Source: Legionellales bacterium
GTDB lineage: Bacteria > Pseudomonadota > Gammaproteobacteria > PIVX01
Assembly: GCA_013215905.1 (NCBI GenBank)
Contig: JABSQI010000018.1
Coordinates: 1-15,870, forward strand
Direction: 5' to 3'
Length of the DNA: 15,870 nucleotides
Made by a program: the position numbers and the translations under genes. Position 1 is the stretch's first letter. Each line of letters starts with the position of its first letter. The notes below the pieces were generated by a model that saw only the letters and a program-made list of their open reading frames with translations, was not told the DNA's origin and ran no database searches. Of this stretch, positions 14,322 through 15,870 are shown piece by piece.

Positions 14322-15870
14322 CTAACTTTTTCCCGCTCTAATTAAACCACCAAGACCAACACTAACAAGGTGTTGCTCAAGTAACAATCGAATATCTGAG
14401 AAATTCTCTAACTCCAGAACTTCGTTCAAAATTTTTCTTGCACTAGACATACTAAAACTTCTAATAACCCATTTAATTCTAGGCAAACTTACAGCATTCA
14501 TACTTAAAGTATCAAATCCCATGGCTAATAATAGTATAACCGCAAGTGGATCACTAGCCATCTCCCCACAAATACTAACAGTCTTACCTTCTCCATGTGC
14601 TGCATTAACGATCTGAATAAGCGCTCGAATAACGGAAGGATGTAATGATTGATAACAACTGGCGATCCTAGAATTATTACGATCAACAGCTAAAAGATAT
14701 TGCACAAGATCATTTGTACCAACAGATAAGAAATCCACTCTCTTTGCAATTTCTTTTGATAAATAAACTGCGGAAGGAACTTCAATCATCACACCAATAG
14801 ACGGCTGTACCACATTAAATTTTTCCTCAATCAATTCACTATAAGCTTGGTTAATTAATGACAATGATTCTTCAACCTCTTCTATAGAACTAATCATAGG
14901 TAATAGTATTTTCAAATTATCTAATTCAATACTTGCTTTTAATAATGCTCGGATCTGAATTAAGAAAACTTCTGGGTGATCTAAAGTAACCCTAATACCA
15001 CGCCATCCAAGAAAAGGATTATCTTCAATAATAGGGAAATAAGGTAATGATTTATCTCCACCAATATCCAACGTTCTCATAGTAACACTCTTTGGGGAAA
15101 TAGTATTGAGCAACTGCCTATAGATAATTCTCTGCTCTTCCTCTGTCGGAAAGCTGTCACGTGACATAAATGGAACTTCAGTCCTATATAAACCAATACC
15201 TTCAGCTCCGACACTTAAACTCATGCCCGCATCAGCAGCCAAACCAACATTCACACAAAGCTGTACTCTATGACCATCTGGAGTCTCAGCAGATTTTGTC
15301 CGTAATTGTTCAAGGCTTTGATCTAACTCTTGTTCCTCTAAAGATAATTTAGCAAAATTATCTAATAAACTTTGAGATGGACTAATGTAAATCTTCCCCA
15401 GATAGCCATCAACAACTATATTGGCATTTTTTATCTTATCAAATGAGACACCTTTAATTCCCATGACCGTAGGAAGTTTCATTGACTTAGCAATAATAGC
15501 TGTATGAGAATTTGTTGAACCCTTGACTGATACAACCCCTTTTAACCGTCCCTCTGGTACATTCGCAATATCTCCAGGGGTAATTTCTTCTCCTAATAAT
15601 ATAGTATCTTCAGGATACTCAATTTCTTTGGGTTGCAAAGCTTGCAAATGTGACAAAATTCTCCTACCTAGATCTTTAACATCAGCTGCTCTTTCTTTTA
15701 GATATTCATCATCCATACTCGCAAATTGATAAGTATATTTTTTTACTACTTTTCTCAAAGAACCTTGAGCCCAATTTCCCTCACGGATCTGCTCTCTAAC
15801 TTCATCACCAAGACTACTACTATCTAAAATACTAAGATAAGCCTGAAAAATTGCTAGTTCTTCTTTTTCT
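14322..15870 (-). CDS. ptsP: Phosphoenolpyruvate-protein phosphotransferase PtsP (EI-Ntr), 5' end outside window
   Basis: PtsP takes phosphate from phosphoenolpyruvate and passes it to NPr in the nitrogen-related phosphotransferase system, which regulates and does not transport. The frame is open to the window edge, giving the last 515 residues of a protein of about 750; the TTG at 15756-15758 is not a start because EI sequence (EVREQIREGNWAQG) continues upstream. The phospho-accepting His is in STNSHTAII (codon 15504-15506). The PEP-binding barrel shows GLYRTEVPFM, MRTLDIGGDK, SVGTNDLVQYLLAVDRNN and the active-site Cys in SICGEMA (codon 14568-14570). The GAF domain that would separate PtsP from PtsI lies outside, so the name rests on synteny with lgt-thyA. 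Confidence 0.92.
   Translation of the reverse strand, partial: EKEELAIFQAYLSILDSSSLGDEVREQIREGNWAQGSLRKVVKKYTYQFASMDDEYLKERAADVKDLGRRILSHLQALQPKEIEYPEDTILLGEEITPGDIANVPEGRLKGVVSVKGSTNSHTAIIAKSMKLPTVMGIKGVSFDKIKNANIVVDGYLGKIYISPSQSLLDNFAKLSLEEQELDQSLEQLRTKSAETPDGHRVQLCVNVGLAADAGMSLSVGAEGIGLYRTEVPFMSRDSFPTEEEQRIIYRQLLNTISPKSVTMRTLDIGGDKSLPYFPIIEDNPFLGWRGIRVTLDHPEVFLIQIRALLKASIELDNLKILLPMISSIEEVEESLSLINQAYSELIEEKFNVVQPSIGVMIEVPSAVYLSKEIAKRVDFLSVGTNDLVQYLLAVDRNNSRIASCYQSLHPSVIRALIQIVNAAHGEGKTVSICGEMASDPLAVILLLAMGFDTLSMNAVSLPRIKWVIRSFSMSSARKILNEVLELENFSDIRLLLEQHLVSVGLGGLIRAGKS

Noticed and set aside
15756..15758. TTG as the start of a 478-residue EI-like protein
   Set aside because: Clear PtsP sequence continues in frame upstream to the window edge, so the gene is partial and not short.
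1..15870. CRISPR array, tRNA or rRNA genes, insertion sequences
   Set aside because: I saw no regularly spaced direct repeats, no cloverleaf-like or rRNA sequence, and no transposase or terminal inverted repeats in the window.

Overview
The window is AT-rich and reads as the chromosome of a gammaproteobacterium. Two conserved blocks support this. At the left edge, secB and a membrane-anchored rhodanese gene diverge from gpmI, with a ctpA-type S41 protease gene further on. At the right edge is ptsP-lgt-thyA in the order found in E. coli. Low GC content, long intergenic stretches, a decayed gene and several proteins with eukaryote-facing features suggest a host-associated, possibly intracellular organism (for example the Legionellales or Francisella-like breadth of the class). 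I cannot name the genus from this sequence.

Layout: secB (partial, -) and rhodanese (-); gpmI (+); two paralogous genes for small exported proteins of unknown function (-), each followed by a perfect hairpin; a 424-base divergent spacer; ctpA-like protease (+); a VOC/glyoxalase-fold protein (-); an APH(6)-like small-molecule kinase (-); a decayed small membrane-protein gene (+, pseudogene); a putative sugar-processing or glycosyltransferase-like protein (+) with a good terminator; an 888-residue protein with an intimin/invasin-type outer-membrane barrel, about ten GLUG-like repeats and a C-terminal macro domain (-), with a very good promoter; a caspase-fold (clan CD) lipoprotein (-); then thyA, lgt and the C-terminal two thirds of ptsP (-).

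The most notable points are in the accessory genes. Both paralogous exported proteins end in a CaaX-type tetrapeptide (CTIL and CLIM), the signal for prenylation by eukaryotic enzymes, although the rest of their tails has diverged. The 888-residue protein should display a macro domain, an ADP-ribose-binding fold, on the cell surface. A caspase-like lipoprotein lies next to it. A cautious reading is a locus for contact with a eukaryotic cytosol. The sequence alone cannot prove that these genes act together, and they sit in separate transcription units.

The core genes have ordinary roles: Sec-dependent export (SecB), glycolysis (GpmI), envelope proteolysis (Ctp), nitrogen phosphotransferase signalling (PtsP), lipoprotein maturation (Lgt) and dTMP synthesis (ThyA). 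Lgt would supply the lipid anchor of the caspase-like lipoprotein encoded two genes downstream.
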